Of a stretch of DNA of 53,165 bases, positions 37,819-47,156 are shown piece by piece. Numbering within the stretch: position 1 is the first letter of the stretch; each line of letters starts with the position of its first letter. The DNA comes from Oryzibacter oryziterrae (GTDB lineage: Bacteria; Pseudomonadota; Alphaproteobacteria; Rhizobiales; Pleomorphomonadaceae). Where the stretch lies: positions 1-53,165 of the forward strand of contig NZ_JAKJIC010000025.1 of the NCBI RefSeq assembly GCF_021864535.1. Direction: 5' to 3'. Made by a program: the position numbers and the translations under genes. The notes under the pieces are model-generated. The model had not been told where the DNA came from. It did not search any database and worked only from the letters and a program-made list of their open reading frames with translations.

Positions 37819-39903
37819 TCAGGCCTTGCGCAGCCAGACCTTCGAATCATGGAAGGCTGCACCACCGTAAGGTGCGACCTGATCCGCCCCGACCAGCGTG
37901 TTGATTCCCACCCCACCCTCATGGGCGGCCAGCGACCAGATGCCCTCGGCGATGACAACGCCGGGCTGGACGCCGTCGAAGATCTGCGCCGTCAGACGCA
38001 CGGTGCCGCGCATGTTGCCGATCTCGACGAGGTCGCCGGTGGCGATACCGAGACGGCCGGCAGCGTCGGGATGAACCTTGAGCGTGGGCCGGCTTTCCTT
38101 CTGCAGCGACGTCGGGGTCTCGACGAAGGTGGTGTTGAGGAAGTTGCGCGCCGGCGGCGTGACGAGACGGAAGGGATGGGCCTCGTCGGCCTCCTCGATC
38201 ACCGGCCAGAAATCCGGCAGGCGGGGCATGGCGTCCCACGGGCCGAGGCGCTTCTGGCCGTCGCCGTAGACGGAGCCCCAATCGGGCTTGAAGCGGAACT
38301 TGCCGTCCGGCCAGCCAAAGCCGTTGACGAAATGGGCTTCGTCAAAGTCGGGCTGGCAGTCGAGGAAGTGCTTTTCCTCAAGCTCGGCCAGGGTGCCCCA
38401 GCCGGAGTTGCGCAGCAGCCAGTCGATATGCTCGCGCGGGGTCATGTCGAAGCCGGGGTGTCTGGCACCGAGGCGGCGGGCGAGCTCGGATATCACCCAG
38501 TGATTCTCGCGCGCCTCGCCGGGCGCTTCGACCAGCTTGGGGCCGAACAGGATGCTCTGCTGGCCGCCGCCCTTGTAGATGTCGTCATGCTCGAGGAACA
38601 TGGTGGCCGGCAGCACAAGATCCGCCATGCGGGCGGTGTCGGTCATGAACTGCTCGTGCACGGCGACGAAGAGATCCTCGCGGGCAAAGCCCTGGCGGAT
38701 GCGCGTCTGATCGGGCTGGACGGCGACCGGGTTGGTGTTCTGGATCAGCATGGCCTTGACCGGAGGGCCGCCGGCCAGCGCCGCCGGGTCGCCGGTCAGG
38801 AAGGCGGCCATGTCGGTCTGGACGAGTTCACGCGTGCCGGGATCGACCATGTCGAGGCCTTCGATCATGGTCTTGTTGAAATGGTAGATGGCGCCGTTGT
38901 TGTGAAAGGCGCCCGCCCCTTCGCGCTGCCACAGGCCGAGCACGGTGGCGATCGACGTGGCCGCATGCATGGAGGCGGCGCCATTGCGCGAGCGGGTGAA
39001 GCCGTATCCCAGACGGAAGTAGGTGCGCGGTGTGGCGCCGACCAGACGGGCGAAGGCCTCGATCTGATCGACGGACAGGCCGGTGATGGCCGCAGCCCAG
39101 GCGGGATCGCGGCTCTTCACATGGGCTTCGAGCTCCTCGGGGGCGTCGGCAAAGCGGGCCATGAAGGCGCGGTCGGCATAGCCGTCGCGGAAGGCCACGT
39201 GCATGACGGCACAGGCGAGCGCAGCGTCGGTGCCCGGTCGGATGACGAGGCCGAGATCGGCCTGGCGGACGGTTTCGGTCTGGTAGACGTCGACAGCGAC
39301 GATCTTGGCGCCGCGCGTCTTGCGGGCCTTGATGGCGTGCGTCATCACGTTGACCTGGGTGACGACGGCATTGGTGCCCCAAATCACCACGCAATCAGAC
39401 AGGGCGATCTCGCGCGGATCAGGACCGCTGAGCTTGCCGGTGCCGGCGAGCCAGCCGGTCCAGGCGGGATTGACACAGATGGTGCCGAACTCCCGCGAGT
39501 ATTTCATCTCGTGGCGCAGGCGGTTGATGCCGTCGCGCTGCACCTGCCCCATGGTGCCGGCGTAGAAGCAGGGGTAGACGCTCTCGGAACCGTAGGCGGC
39601 GGTGGCCTCGGTGAAGGCGCCGGCGATGCGATCGAGCGCCTCGGTCCAGGAAATCTCGCGGAACTGGCCCGAACCCTTGGGGCCGGTGCGCAGCAGCGGC
39701 TTGGTCAGCCGGTCCTTGTGCGAGACGCGCTCGGCATAGCGGGCGACCTTGGCGCAGATGACGCCGGCGGTATAGCGATTGTCGGCAGTGCCATGCAGAC
39801 GCCCGATGCTGCCATCGGCCTTGATCTCGACATCGAGCGCGCAGGTCGACGGGCAATCATGGGGACAGGCGGACTTTCCGATTCTGGGCACAGCGACGTT
39901 CAT
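37819..39903 (-). CDS. Molybdopterin-containing oxidoreductase (DMSO reductase family)
   Basis: 694 residues. The N-terminal [4Fe-4S] motif is C13-x3-C17-x3-C21-x28-C50. The molybdopterin domains follow, with VVIWGTNAVVTQ, TRSRNGAASMHAATSIATVLG, QNTNPVAVQPD and LVLPATMFLEHDDIYKGGGQQS (parts). The C-terminal molydopterin-dinucleotide-binding domain (LKVHPDAAGRLGIATGDLVEIGN, parts) begins near 585. There is no Tat signal, so it is cytoplasmic. No electron-transfer subunit is adjacent. The physiological substrate cannot be inferred. Confidence 0.9.
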   Translation of the reverse strand: MNVAVPRIGKSACPHDCPSTCALDVEIKADGSIGRLHGTADNRYTAGVICAKVARYAERVSHKDRLTKPLLRTGPKGSGQFREISWTEALDRIAGAFTEATAAYGSESVYPCFYAGTMGQVQRDGINRLRHEMKYSREFGTICVNPAWTGWLAGTGKLSGPDPREIALSDCVVIWGTNAVVTQVNVMTHAIKARKTRGAKIVAVDVYQTETVRQADLGLVIRPGTDAALACAVMHVAFRDGYADRAFMARFADAPEELEAHVKSRDPAWAAAITGLSVDQIEAFARLVGATPRTYFRLGYGFTRSRNGAASMHAATSIATVLGLWQREGAGAFHNNGAIYHFNKTMIEGLDMVDPGTRELVQTDMAAFLTGDPAALAGGPPVKAMLIQNTNPVAVQPDQTRIRQGFAREDLFVAVHEQFMTDTARMADLVLPATMFLEHDDIYKGGGQQSILFGPKLVEAPGEARENHWVISELARRLGARHPGFDMTPREHIDWLLRNSGWGTLAELEEKHFLDCQPDFDEAHFVNGFGWPDGKFRFKPDWGSVYGDGQKRLGPWDAMPRLPDFWPVIEEADEAHPFRLVTPPARNFLNTTFVETPTSLQKESRPTLKVHPDAAGRLGIATGDLVEIGNMRGTVRLTAQIFDGVQPGVVIAEGIWSLAAHEGGVGINTLVGADQVAPYGGAAFHDSKVWLRKA

Positions 39904-39997
39904 GGTGACAATCCGGATAGATGCATGAGCGCGGCAACATAAGCGGAAAGAGGCATCAAGTCCCATTCAAAATGGTCATCGGACCGATCGGGTCTGT

Positions 39998-40387
39998 CTA
40001 TGAGCCTGCGGCTTGGGCCGTCATGCGGAAGCCGGCACCGATGATCAGGGCGATCGCCACGAAGGCGATCCATTGCGGCAGGGTCCACAGCGAACCGAAG
40101 CGGGAGAGATTGTAGGTGAGGAAGAGGCCGGCATAGGCGAGGAACTGGAAGGCGGCACCGGCGGCGGCCATGCGCCAATCGGCGGACAAGGCCGCGGCGG
40201 CGAGCAGCAAGGCATTGATCAGCATGACGACGGTGACGCCGTGCCAGACGACCGCGGCGACGGCGAGGACGCGTGGATCAAGACCGGTTGCCTGGATGGG
40301 CACATCGATCTCGGGGCCACCGAAAAAGACGTGGACGCCGGTGAGCCCGACAGTGAGGACGGATGCAGACAGAAACCACCAGTTCAT
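39998..40387 (-). CDS. Small integral membrane protein, divergent from TetR regulator
   Basis: 129 residues with four membrane helices. It begins MNWWFLSASVLTVGLTGVHV and contains FFGGPEIDVPIQAT between helices 1 and 2. GGGAG stands 7 nt before ATG 40387. I recognise no named family. The likely target of the divergent TetR regulator, since a palindromic operator lies 16-33 bp upstream of its start. Confidence 0.8.
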   Translation of the reverse strand: MNWWFLSASVLTVGLTGVHVFFGGPEIDVPIQATGLDPRVLAVAAVVWHGVTVVMLINALLLAAAALSADWRMAAAGAAFQFLAYAGLFLTYNLSRFGSLWTLPQWIAFVAIALIIGAGFRMTAQAAGS

Positions 40388-40402
40388 GATCAATCTCCCT
40401 TT

Positions 40403-40473
40403 CCATACGCATGCGTATGGTCGAAAAGAGGTGTATTCAGTTGGGATGAGCGAGTCAATACGGAGCCGTATGG
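40403..40473. promoter_or_regulatory. Divergent control region with two palindromic operators
   Basis: Site 1 is the perfect 18-bp palindrome CCATACGCATGCGTATGG (40403-40420). Site 2, CAATACGGAGCCGTATGG (40456-40473), shares the half-site ATACG/CGTAT and overlaps the beginning of the TetR gene. The sites are 53 bp apart, about five helical turns. This suits binding by the adjacent TetR protein to control both directions. Confidence 0.7.
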
Positions 40474-41075
40474 TGGGAGACGAGACGACTGGCAGCCTGA
40501 CCCCTGAGAGCTGGATCATGGCCGGCTTCCGCGCACTTGCGGCGGGGGGGCCGGCAGCGATCAAGGTGGAGGCCCTGGCGCGCGAAATCGGCGCGACAAA
40601 GGGATCGTTCTACTGGCATTTCAAGGATGCGGCGGCGCTCAAGGGCGCCATGCTCGCGGCCTGGAAGCAGGCGGCAACCGAAGAAGTGATCGCGGCGACG
40701 GCGCAGCAGGACGATGCGGAAAGCCGCCTGATGGCGCTGATGGCCATGGCTGCAGCCGAGCCAGGTCCGCAATGGGCTGGGCGTCTGGCGGAGCCGGCCA
40801 TCCGGGATTGGGCGCGTTATGAGCCTGCCGTGAAGGCGTTCGTGGAGACGATCGACCGGCAGCGCGAAGCCTATGTGGCGCAGCTGTTCCAGGAACTTGG
40901 GGCCGATGAGGCGCGGGCCAGAACCCTCGGCGCCCTGCTCTATGCCGCTTATGTGGGGCGCTCGCACATGGACCGCCTGGCAGGAGAAGCCGGCGCTGAA
41001 CTCGCCGACTTCGCAGGGGCACTGATCAAGTCAGTGCAAGCTGGCCTCAGCCCGCAGACTGGGCAGCTTCCTTGA
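40446..41075 (+). CDS. TetR-family transcriptional regulator
   Basis: 209 residues. The N-terminal TetR HTH (about 20-66) reads SWIMAGFRALAAGGPAAIKVEALAREIGATKGSFYWHF (parts) and then KDAAALKGAMLAAW. A C-terminal ligand-binding domain includes QWAGRLAEPAIRDWARYEP. The start is uncertain: ATG 40446 has no ribosome binding site, while ATG 40470 has GGAG only 4 nt upstream and lies within operator site 2. It is divergent from the small membrane protein gene. The last 29 bp overlap the convergent carboxymuconolactone decarboxylase-like gene. Confidence 0.88.
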   Translation: MSESIRSRMVGDETTGSLTPESWIMAGFRALAAGGPAAIKVEALAREIGATKGSFYWHFKDAAALKGAMLAAWKQAATEEVIAATAQQDDAESRLMALMAMAAAEPGPQWAGRLAEPAIRDWARYEPAVKAFVETIDRQREAYVAQLFQELGADEARARTLGALLYAAYVGRSHMDRLAGEAGAELADFAGALIKSVQAGLSPQTGQLP

Positions 41076-41406
41076 ACTCGCGATAGGCGGTGGCGGCGTG
41101 CGAGGCGTACATGACCGAGGGGCCGGCGCCCATGTAGATGGCCATCCCGAGGGTTTCCATGACTTCCTCGTCGGTGGCACCCTGCGCGACGGCGGCCTTG
41201 GCGTGGAAGGCGATGCAGTCGTCGCAGCGGATGGCGACGCCGATGGCCAGGGCAATGAGTTCCTTGGTCTTGGTGTCGAGCGCCTTGGTGGCCAGAGCCG
41301 ACGCCGCCATGGACGAGAAGGCCTTCATGACGTCAGGAGCACCGGCACGGACGTCCTTCAGCTCACCGGAAATGTATCTGGCGGTTTCGGCCCATTCCTT
41401 GATCAT
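41047..41406 (-). CDS. Carboxymuconolactone decarboxylase family protein (AhpD-like fold)
   Basis: 119 residues. The CMD core is LDTKTKELIALAIGVAIRCDDCIAFHAKAAV, with CxxC (C-D-D-C) and the nearby histidine of AhpD-type peroxidase/disulfide reductants. An excellent ribosome binding site AAGGAGAT stands 8 nt before ATG 41406. The upstream region is AT-rich and holds a repeated CTTATATT motif. It is a stand-alone gene overlapping the TetR gene tail-to-tail. The redox function is plausible but unproven. Confidence 0.9.
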   Translation of the reverse strand: MIKEWAETARYISGELKDVRAGAPDVMKAFSSMAASALATKALDTKTKELIALAIGVAIRCDDCIAFHAKAAVAQGATDEEVMETLGMAIYMGAGPSVMYASHAATAYREFKEAAQSAG

Positions 41407-41417
41407 CTACATATCTC

Positions 41418-41441
41418 CTTATATTAGTATGTTCTTATATT
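41418..41441 (-). promoter_or_regulatory. Direct repeat in the promoter of the CMD gene
   Basis: CTTATATT occurs at 41418-41425 and 41434-41441, 16 bp apart, just upstream of the ribosome binding site. In a GC-rich genome such an AT-rich stretch is likely the promoter core, and the repeat may be a binding site. Confidence 0.4.
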
Positions 41442-42028
41442 TTAGACGCAGAGCTGCAGCTTGTCCACCCGTAGATTCACGGGGCCACAGGCCCCTGTGG
41501 AAAGGGTTGGTTGGCGATACCGCCGCCGAGCGAACGAGAGACTGGTGGGCAACACGCCCTGCCGGAGAGGAGGCGGGCAAGCAGGGTTTGGAGGCAGACG
41601 CTGCGTGCGGGGCAATCGCTGGAGAGGGCGTGTGGCGAACCTGTCATTTCCACCTAGGGGAATTGGTCCTTCAGCCAAGCAGGTTGCGCGTTCCACCTCC
41701 GTTTGTACCTAGTTTCCCAGATCAAGCGAGGAACTCGCGCCTGTGCGGCATGCACTCATGAAGCAAGTTCAAATCAATCATTGAAGACCGCTGTCATAAG
41801 TTCAAGGACTAGCAACGTCCGGGAGGCGACCGTCCTGCCTCAGCCATCGGGAATCAACTATTGCTCAGTGAACCCTTACATTCGTGCAAGTTGCAGGTGT
41901 CTTTGCATCTTAAATGACCTCTCCGCCGGAAATTGATGCAATGTAAACATGCTAATTCTTTCAGGCATTAATCGCCCATTAAGTTCAGGGCGGGCAATTG
42001 TGGTGATGTCGAAACTGAAGGAATCGTC
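41442..42028. other. Gene-free 590-bp region before the chemoreceptor
   Basis: No reading frame here has coding character. A short hairpin GGGGCC (41481-41486) ACA GGCCCC (41490-41495) is seen, with no T run. The last 200 bp (41830-42020) are AT-rich and should hold the chemoreceptor promoter. Two CCTAG-containing blocks (41650-41665 and 41705-41720) stand out only weakly. No RNA gene was recognised. Confidence 0.5.
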
Positions 42029-44044
42029 ATGACCGTCGGCACCAGCGTCGCTACCAGGGCTGGAAAAGGCTTGGTAAATTTCTCTATCCGGGCAAAAGTG
42101 ACGTCCTTGTCGGTCGTCTGGTTGGTTGGCCTGGCTGCAGCCTCTGTCGTCTCGACGCAAGCCATTCGGTCGATAACAAATCTGGACGCCGTCACCAGCA
42201 AGGTCTCGGACCTGTCGCTCCGCGCGGAGTCCTCGCAGAGCCTGGCCAACAAGCTCAAGGCCACCGAGTGGGTCTACATGATCAAGCCGACCGCTGACGG
42301 AGAAGGTCAGGTCAGGGCGCTGATCAGCTCGCTTGGCAGCGAAGTCGACGGACTGATGGCACAAGCCAACGACCTTGGCGTCGCCGCGGAACAGGCGAGC
42401 AAGCTGAAAGGCATCGTGGAGACTGTCGACAAGGAGTTCGGCAAGCTCGCAGACCTGCAGAAGCAGATCGGCCTTGCTGCGGACCAGGGAGCCATCGGCA
42501 CCATGGAAGCGGCCTTCCAGGCGTTCCGCACCAACTTCAACAAGGTGTCCAAGAGCGGGCAGAACCCGGACACCGTGCGCGCGGCGCAAGCGCTGGCACA
42601 GATCAATCAGGCGCGCGCCGAGTTCATGCTGAAGACCGACGACGTGAGCCGTGGCGCCTTCAGCGCCGGTGTCGGTCGCTTCCAGCGGGAACTGGCGAAG
42701 GCTGCAAATGTACCCGAAGACGTCAAGGCTTCGCTGCTCAAGGATCTCGACGCCTATGCGCAGGCCTTTGCCGCCTATGACACGCTGAAGACGGCCTGGC
42801 TGCCGGTGGCCGATCAGGCGACGCTTGCCTTCGACCTGGCCGAGCCGCTGACATCGCAGATCCGCGAGCAGGCCAAGAGCCTCCGCGACAGCACGAAGGA
42901 AGAAGCCAAGGCAGGTGCCGGGCGCGAGGGACTGATCGCGCTGCTGACATGCTTGCTGACCGCCCTGCTGGGCGTCGGGCTGAGCTGGCGCATCGGTCGC
43001 TCGATCACCCTGCCGCTCAACCGCATCCGCAGCACCATGGAAGCGCTGTCGCGCGGCCAGACGGCGGTGGTCAGCGACACCGATCGCGGGGACGAGATCG
43101 GCGCCATGGCGCGGACACTGACCATCTTCCAGGACAACGAGATGGAGAAGGCGCGGCTCGAAGGCGCACAGCGTGACGATATCGAGCAGCGGATGAGCCG
43201 CCAGCGGGCATTCGAAGAGGCGGTGGCCGATTTCCGCCGGCAGGTGACGCAGCTGACCGGCACGGTGTCCAGCACGATGCACGAGATGTCGACCACGGCG
43301 TCGGACCTGCTCGACGCGACCGAGTTGAGCCGCAGCCAGGCGGAAGGCGCTTCATACGCCTCCACCGGCGCGTCGGACAAGGTTGCGGTGGTGTCGGGCG
43401 CCTCGGAAGAGCTGGCGCATTCGATCGCCGAGATCGCCGGCCATGTCCAGCATACGACCCATGTGATTTCGGAAGCGACCGAGGGCGCCCGTCGGACCAA
43501 CGACCAGGTGGCGGCGCTGGCGGAAGCAGCAAGCCGCGTCGGCCAGGTGGTGACCATGATCCGCGCCATCGCCGAACAGACCAATCTTCTGGCCCTCAAC
43601 GCCACCATCGAGGCGGCGCGTGCGGGTGAAGCGGGCCGCGGCTTTGCCGTGGTGGCCGCCGAAGTGAAGGGCTTGTCGGACCAGACCTCGCGCGCCACCG
43701 AGCAGATTGCCGCGCAGATCACCGAAATGCAGAACTCGACGGCCGATGCCGTCGCCTCGATCGGCGCGATCGCGCAGACGATGGAACAGGTGAACAAGGC
43801 GACGCTCGGCATTGCCTCGGCGGTTGAGGAACAGGAAGCCTCGACCTCGGAGATCAGCCGCAGCGTGTCGGAGGCGGCCACGAACACCTCGATCGTGTCG
43901 CAGAACATGTCGCAGGTGGTGGAAACCGTGCTGAGCACCTCGCGCTCGGCGCAGCGGATGGAGCAGGCTTCTTCGGAAGTGATCCACCAGACCCGCGAGC
44001 TCGAGCAGGCGATCGAGGCCTTCCTGCGCCGCGTGGCGGCCTGA
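42029..44044 (+). CDS. Methyl-accepting chemotaxis protein
   Basis: 671 residues. Membrane segment 1 (about 24-43), a helical periplasmic sensor (about 45-298), membrane segment 2 (about 300-320), HAMP (about 320-372) and the signalling domain (about 400-671). The conserved tip is [20 protein letters not shown] (about 510-530), then [20 protein letters not shown]. There is no C-terminal NWETF-type CheR tether. The ligand is unknown. GAAGGAA precedes the ATG. No other che or flagellar gene is nearby, so it is an orphan receptor. Confidence 0.95.
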   Translation: MTVGTSVATRAGKGLVNFSIRAKVTSLSVVWLVGLAAASVVSTQAIRSITNLDAVTSKVSDLSLRAESSQSLANKLKATEWVYMIKPTADGEGQVRALISSLGSEVDGLMAQANDLGVAAEQASKLKGIVETVDKEFGKLADLQKQIGLAADQGAIGTMEAAFQAFRTNFNKVSKSGQNPDTVRAAQALAQINQARAEFMLKTDDVSRGAFSAGVGRFQRELAKAANVPEDVKASLLKDLDAYAQAFAAYDTLKTAWLPVADQATLAFDLAEPLTSQIREQAKSLRDSTKEEAKAGAGREGLIALLTCLLTALLGVGLSWRIGRSITLPLNRIRSTMEALSRGQTAVVSDTDRGDEIGAMARTLTIFQDNEMEKARLEGAQRDDIEQRMSRQRAFEEAVADFRRQVTQLTGTVSSTMHEMSTTASDLLDATELSRSQAEGASYASTGASDKVAVVSGASEELAHSIAEIAGHVQHTTHVISEATEGARRTNDQVAALAEAASRVGQVVTMIRAIAEQTNLLALNATIEAARAGEAGRGFAVVAAEVKGLSDQTSRATEQIAAQITEMQNSTADAVASIGAIAQTMEQVNKATLGIASAVEEQEASTSEISRSVSEAATNTSIVSQNMSQVVETVLSTSRSAQRMEQASSEVIHQTRELEQAIEAFLRRVAA

Positions 44045-44068
44045 TCCCAACCAGCAATTTGAACACGC

Positions 44069-44102
44069 AAGGCCGGTAAATCCCACGGGGTTTGCCGGCC
44101 TT
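44069..44102. terminator. Bidirectional terminator between MCP and reductase genes
   Basis: The 12-bp stem AAGGCCGGTAAA (44069-44080) / TTTGCCGGCCTT (44091-44102) has one wobble, and plus-strand TTGTCGTTTT follows. It lies between convergent genes. Confidence 0.75.
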
Positions 44103-44115
44103 GTCGTTTTCGGGT

Positions 44116-45336
44116 TCAGGCCTTCATGAGGTCCTTGATCGGAACCGTCTCGATGTCCTGGCGCGTGACCTTGCGCCCCATCTCGAGAAGCTTCTTGGCG
44201 CCGGCATAGGCGACGGGGAAGTTCAGGGCGTCGACCGCGATCATGACGCCGGCGCGGAAATACCAGACCGCATGGCTTCCCTCACGCGGTCCGGCCTGCT
44301 GCAGCACCTCGTCATAGCCCTGGAACAGGCCCGCGCTCTGCAGCTTGGCGTCGAACTGGTCGGACCAGAACCAGGGGACGGGCGCATAGGGGGCGCCCTG
44401 CCCCATGACATGGGCGGCTGCGGCCTCGGCCTGGTCGATGGCGTTCTGCACGGACTCGAGACGCAGGCGGCGATCACCAAGCGGGAAGGACGCGCAGTCG
44501 CCGAAGGCATAGATGTCGGGATCGGAGGTCTGGGCAAAGGCGTTGACGGCGATGCCGTTGTCGACGGCAAGGCCGGCGTCGCGCGCCAGCTCGTCACCGG
44601 GGAAGACGCCGATGCCGAGCACGACGAGGTCGGCGGGGATGAGCCGTCCGTCGGAGAGCTGGACGCCGGTGAGCTTACCGTCATGGCCGTGCAGGCGGAC
44701 CGGATAGGTCTTCTCCAGCACCGCGACACCGCGGGAGACATGCAGCGCGCGAACGAGTGCGGCGGTTTCCGGCGCCGCAACGCGGCTCAGGATGTTGGCC
44801 GATCGATGCAGGACCGTCACCTCGAGGCCGGCCATGCGGGCAACGGCTGCCGCTTCCAGGCCGACATAGCCGCCGCCGATGGCAACGAGGCGACGGCCGG
44901 GGCGGAACTCGCCCATCAGCGCATCGGCATCCGCCTTGGAGCGCATGGGATAGACACCGGCGAGATCGCCGCCCTCACTGGCCGGCCAGGGGCGCGGTGC
45001 GGAGCCGGTGGCGAGCGCCAGCGTCGCATAGGGCAACAGCGTGCCGTCGGAGAGCTTGAGCTGGCGATCAAGGCGGTCGACGGCGAGCACGCGGGTGCCG
45101 GTACGGACGGTCACGGCGTTCGCTTCGTACCAGCTCTCCGGGCGCAGCAGCAGGCGGTCGAAGGTCATCTCGCCGGTGAGGTATTTCTTGGAGAGCGGTG
45201 GCCGCTGGTAGGGCAGCACCGGCTCATCACCGACAAGGGTGATCGGTCGCGCGCAGCCGAGCGCCCGCAGTCTGGCTGCAAAGGCAACAGCGGCCTGCCC
45301 TGCCCCGACGACGACGATGCTTTCGCTTTCCGGCAT
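44116..45336 (-). CDS. FAD-dependent NAD(P)H:ferredoxin/rubredoxin-type reductase
   Basis: 406 residues. The first Rossmann motif is VVVGAGQAAVAFAARL (about 8-23). YQRPPLSKKYLTGE is typical of putidaredoxin-reductase-like enzymes. The second dinucleotide motif is AIGGGYVGLEAAAVA (about 150), and the FAD-binding IYAFGDCASFP is near 272. The C-terminal Reductase_C domain holds WFWSDQFDAKLQSAGL. It should pass electrons from NAD(P)H to a ferredoxin, but no ferredoxin or oxygenase gene is adjacent. GGAG lies about 9 nt before ATG 45336. It ends in the terminator shared with the MCP. Confidence 0.9.
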   Translation of the reverse strand: MPESESIVVVGAGQAAVAFAARLRALGCARPITLVGDEPVLPYQRPPLSKKYLTGEMTFDRLLLRPESWYEANAVTVRTGTRVLAVDRLDRQLKLSDGTLLPYATLALATGSAPRPWPASEGGDLAGVYPMRSKADADALMGEFRPGRRLVAIGGGYVGLEAAAVARMAGLEVTVLHRSANILSRVAAPETAALVRALHVSRGVAVLEKTYPVRLHGHDGKLTGVQLSDGRLIPADLVVLGIGVFPGDELARDAGLAVDNGIAVNAFAQTSDPDIYAFGDCASFPLGDRRLRLESVQNAIDQAEAAAAHVMGQGAPYAPVPWFWSDQFDAKLQSAGLFQGYDEVLQQAGPREGSHAVWYFRAGVMIAVDALNFPVAYAGAKKLLEMGRKVTRQDIETVPIKDLMKA

Positions 45337-45415
45337 GCTCTCACTCCACATTGGTCGCCCTGAGGTAAAGCCTCGGAACGGCCGGTGCAACACCAGTCGT
45401 TCCGATGGCTCGCGA

Positions 45416-46825
45416 TCAGGTGGTGATCCGTCGGGCCAGGGTGACGATGACCTCAAGGGCGGTTTCCATGTCGGCGCGCGTCATGTCGAAGGAGCCAGCC
45501 TGGAAGCGAAGCGCGATGGCCCCGTTGACGCGGGTCTGGGTCAGATAGATGCGCCCGTCGTCGTTGATCGCTTGCAGGAGCGTCAGATTGTGGGCGTTGA
45601 CGTCCGCGTCGGCTCGGTGACGGAAGGAGAACAGGGACAGCACCGGCTGGGTCACCAGCTCAAAGTCCGGCTCGGCGGCGAGCCGGGCGGCGAGTTCCTG
45701 CGCCCAGGCCACATGGTTGCGGATGATGGTGCGCAGACCGTCGAGACCGTGGTGACGCAGCAGGAACCAGAGCTTCAGAGCGCGGAACTTGCGACCGAGA
45801 GGCACCGACCATTCGGAGTAGTTGATGAGGCCGTCATGGCCGTGGGTCTTCAAGTATTCGGGGTGGATGGCCAGAGTGCGCACCTGATCGGCGGGCGTCT
45901 TCAGGAACTGGACGGAACAGTCGAATTGCGCACCGAGCCATTTGTGCGGGTTGAAGACGATGCTGTCCGCCTTGTCGATGCCCTCCCAGAGGCCGCGGAA
46001 CTCGTGGCAGATCATGGCCGATCCGGCCCAGGCGGCGTCCACGTGCAGCGTCAGGCCATGGGCGTGGGCGACATCGGCGACGGCGCCGATGGGATCGCAG
46101 GCCCCGACGGAGGTGCCGCCGACACAGGCGATCACGCCAGCGGGGATCAAGCCGGCGGCCCGGTCGGTTCGGATGGCGGCGTCGAGCGCAGAAGGATCCA
46201 TGCCCTTCAGCGAGCCTTGGGTGGGAATGCGCACCAGATTGGACGCCCCGATGCCGGCGATCCAGAGGGCGCGATCGATGGAGGTGTGCACTTCGGCCGT
46301 GGCGTAGATGCGCACGGCCGCATGGGCGGCGAGGCCGTCTGTGTTGCCTCTCCAGGACAGGGCCCGCTCGCGCATGGTCAGTACGGCGGCCAGAGTGGCG
46401 GTGGACGCGCTATCGTGGATGACGCCGGCGAAATCCGGAATCAGACCGAGGGCCTGTCGCAGCCAGTCAACGACGCGCGTCTCCATTTCGGTGGCGGCCG
46501 GCGATGTCTGCCACAACATGCATTGGGCGGCGATGGCGGTGACGAGATAGTCCGCGATCACCGATACGGGCGCGGCATTGGCGGGGAAGTAGGCGAAGAA
46601 GCGCGGATGCTGCCAATGGGTGAGACCGGGCGGGACGATGCGCTCGAAATCGGCGAAGATCGTCTCCATGCTCTCGCCCTGCTCCGGCGGCGCGTCGGCC
46701 AGCTGGCGAAAGATGTCGCCGGGCTGGGTCTGGGCGCGGACCGGTTGATCGCGCAGATTGGCGCGGTAGTCAGCGCCCCAGTCGGCAACCTTGTGCGACC
46801 AGAGCCGGAAATCTTCGCTATCCAT
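45416..46825 (-). CDS. PLP-dependent group II (aromatic-type) amino acid decarboxylase
   Basis: 469 residues. Typical parts are HWQHPRFFAYFPANAAPVSV, ASTATLAAVLTMRERAL and the PLP-lysine motif SIVFNPHKWLGAQFDCS (Lys about 294). VDAAWAGSAMICHEFR holds the conserved Asp that pairs with the pyridine nitrogen. Members of the TDC/AADC family decarboxylate tryptophan, tyrosine, phenylalanine or DOPA; the exact substrate is not predictable here. Start ATG 46825 is chosen, as GGAGG lies 7 nt upstream. It lies 79 bp upstream of the FAD reductase gene on the same strand, so they may share a transcript. Confidence 0.9.
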   Translation of the reverse strand: MDSEDFRLWSHKVADWGADYRANLRDQPVRAQTQPGDIFRQLADAPPEQGESMETIFADFERIVPPGLTHWQHPRFFAYFPANAAPVSVIADYLVTAIAAQCMLWQTSPAATEMETRVVDWLRQALGLIPDFAGVIHDSASTATLAAVLTMRERALSWRGNTDGLAAHAAVRIYATAEVHTSIDRALWIAGIGASNLVRIPTQGSLKGMDPSALDAAIRTDRAAGLIPAGVIACVGGTSVGACDPIGAVADVAHAHGLTLHVDAAWAGSAMICHEFRGLWEGIDKADSIVFNPHKWLGAQFDCSVQFLKTPADQVRTLAIHPEYLKTHGHDGLINYSEWSVPLGRKFRALKLWFLLRHHGLDGLRTIIRNHVAWAQELAARLAAEPDFELVTQPVLSLFSFRHRADADVNAHNLTLLQAINDDGRIYLTQTRVNGAIALRFQAGSFDMTRADMETALEVIVTLARRITT

Positions 46826-47156
46826 GGGAATGCCTCCATCCCTCCTCAAGGTGAGTCCCTGTCGATCCTATCCGATCGAGAGGCGAAAGAGGGAAGTTGG
46901 CGACGGGAAAGTTGGCGCTACAATATTGAAACGCCTTGCCAAGGTTGAAACTCATGCCGGAGGAATACACATTCAATAATTACAATGAAAACAATTTATT
47001 ATCTAAAATCTATATGATGCGCTCTACGCATGATGCGAAAGGCTGAATGCCCATTGTTTCTATGCCATAAACAGTCTGTGCAGCTACTCCCGTCTTCCCC
47101 GGCGCAGCGAAGGCAATTAGCAATGTACGTTTGACAATGAGTTCTGGATGATCCGG
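46826..47156. other. AT-rich intergenic region between divergent decarboxylase and DsbA-like genes
   Basis: About 330 bp, with 46915-47030 strikingly AT-rich (long A/T stretches near 46970-47010). It holds the divergent promoters. No RNA gene or gene-length frame is supported. Confidence 0.5.

Noticed and set aside
37747-39942. Plus-strand open frame of 731 codons opposite the molybdopterin oxidoreductase
   Set aside because: The minus strand carries the full set of molybdopterin oxidoreductase motifs; the plus frame has none.
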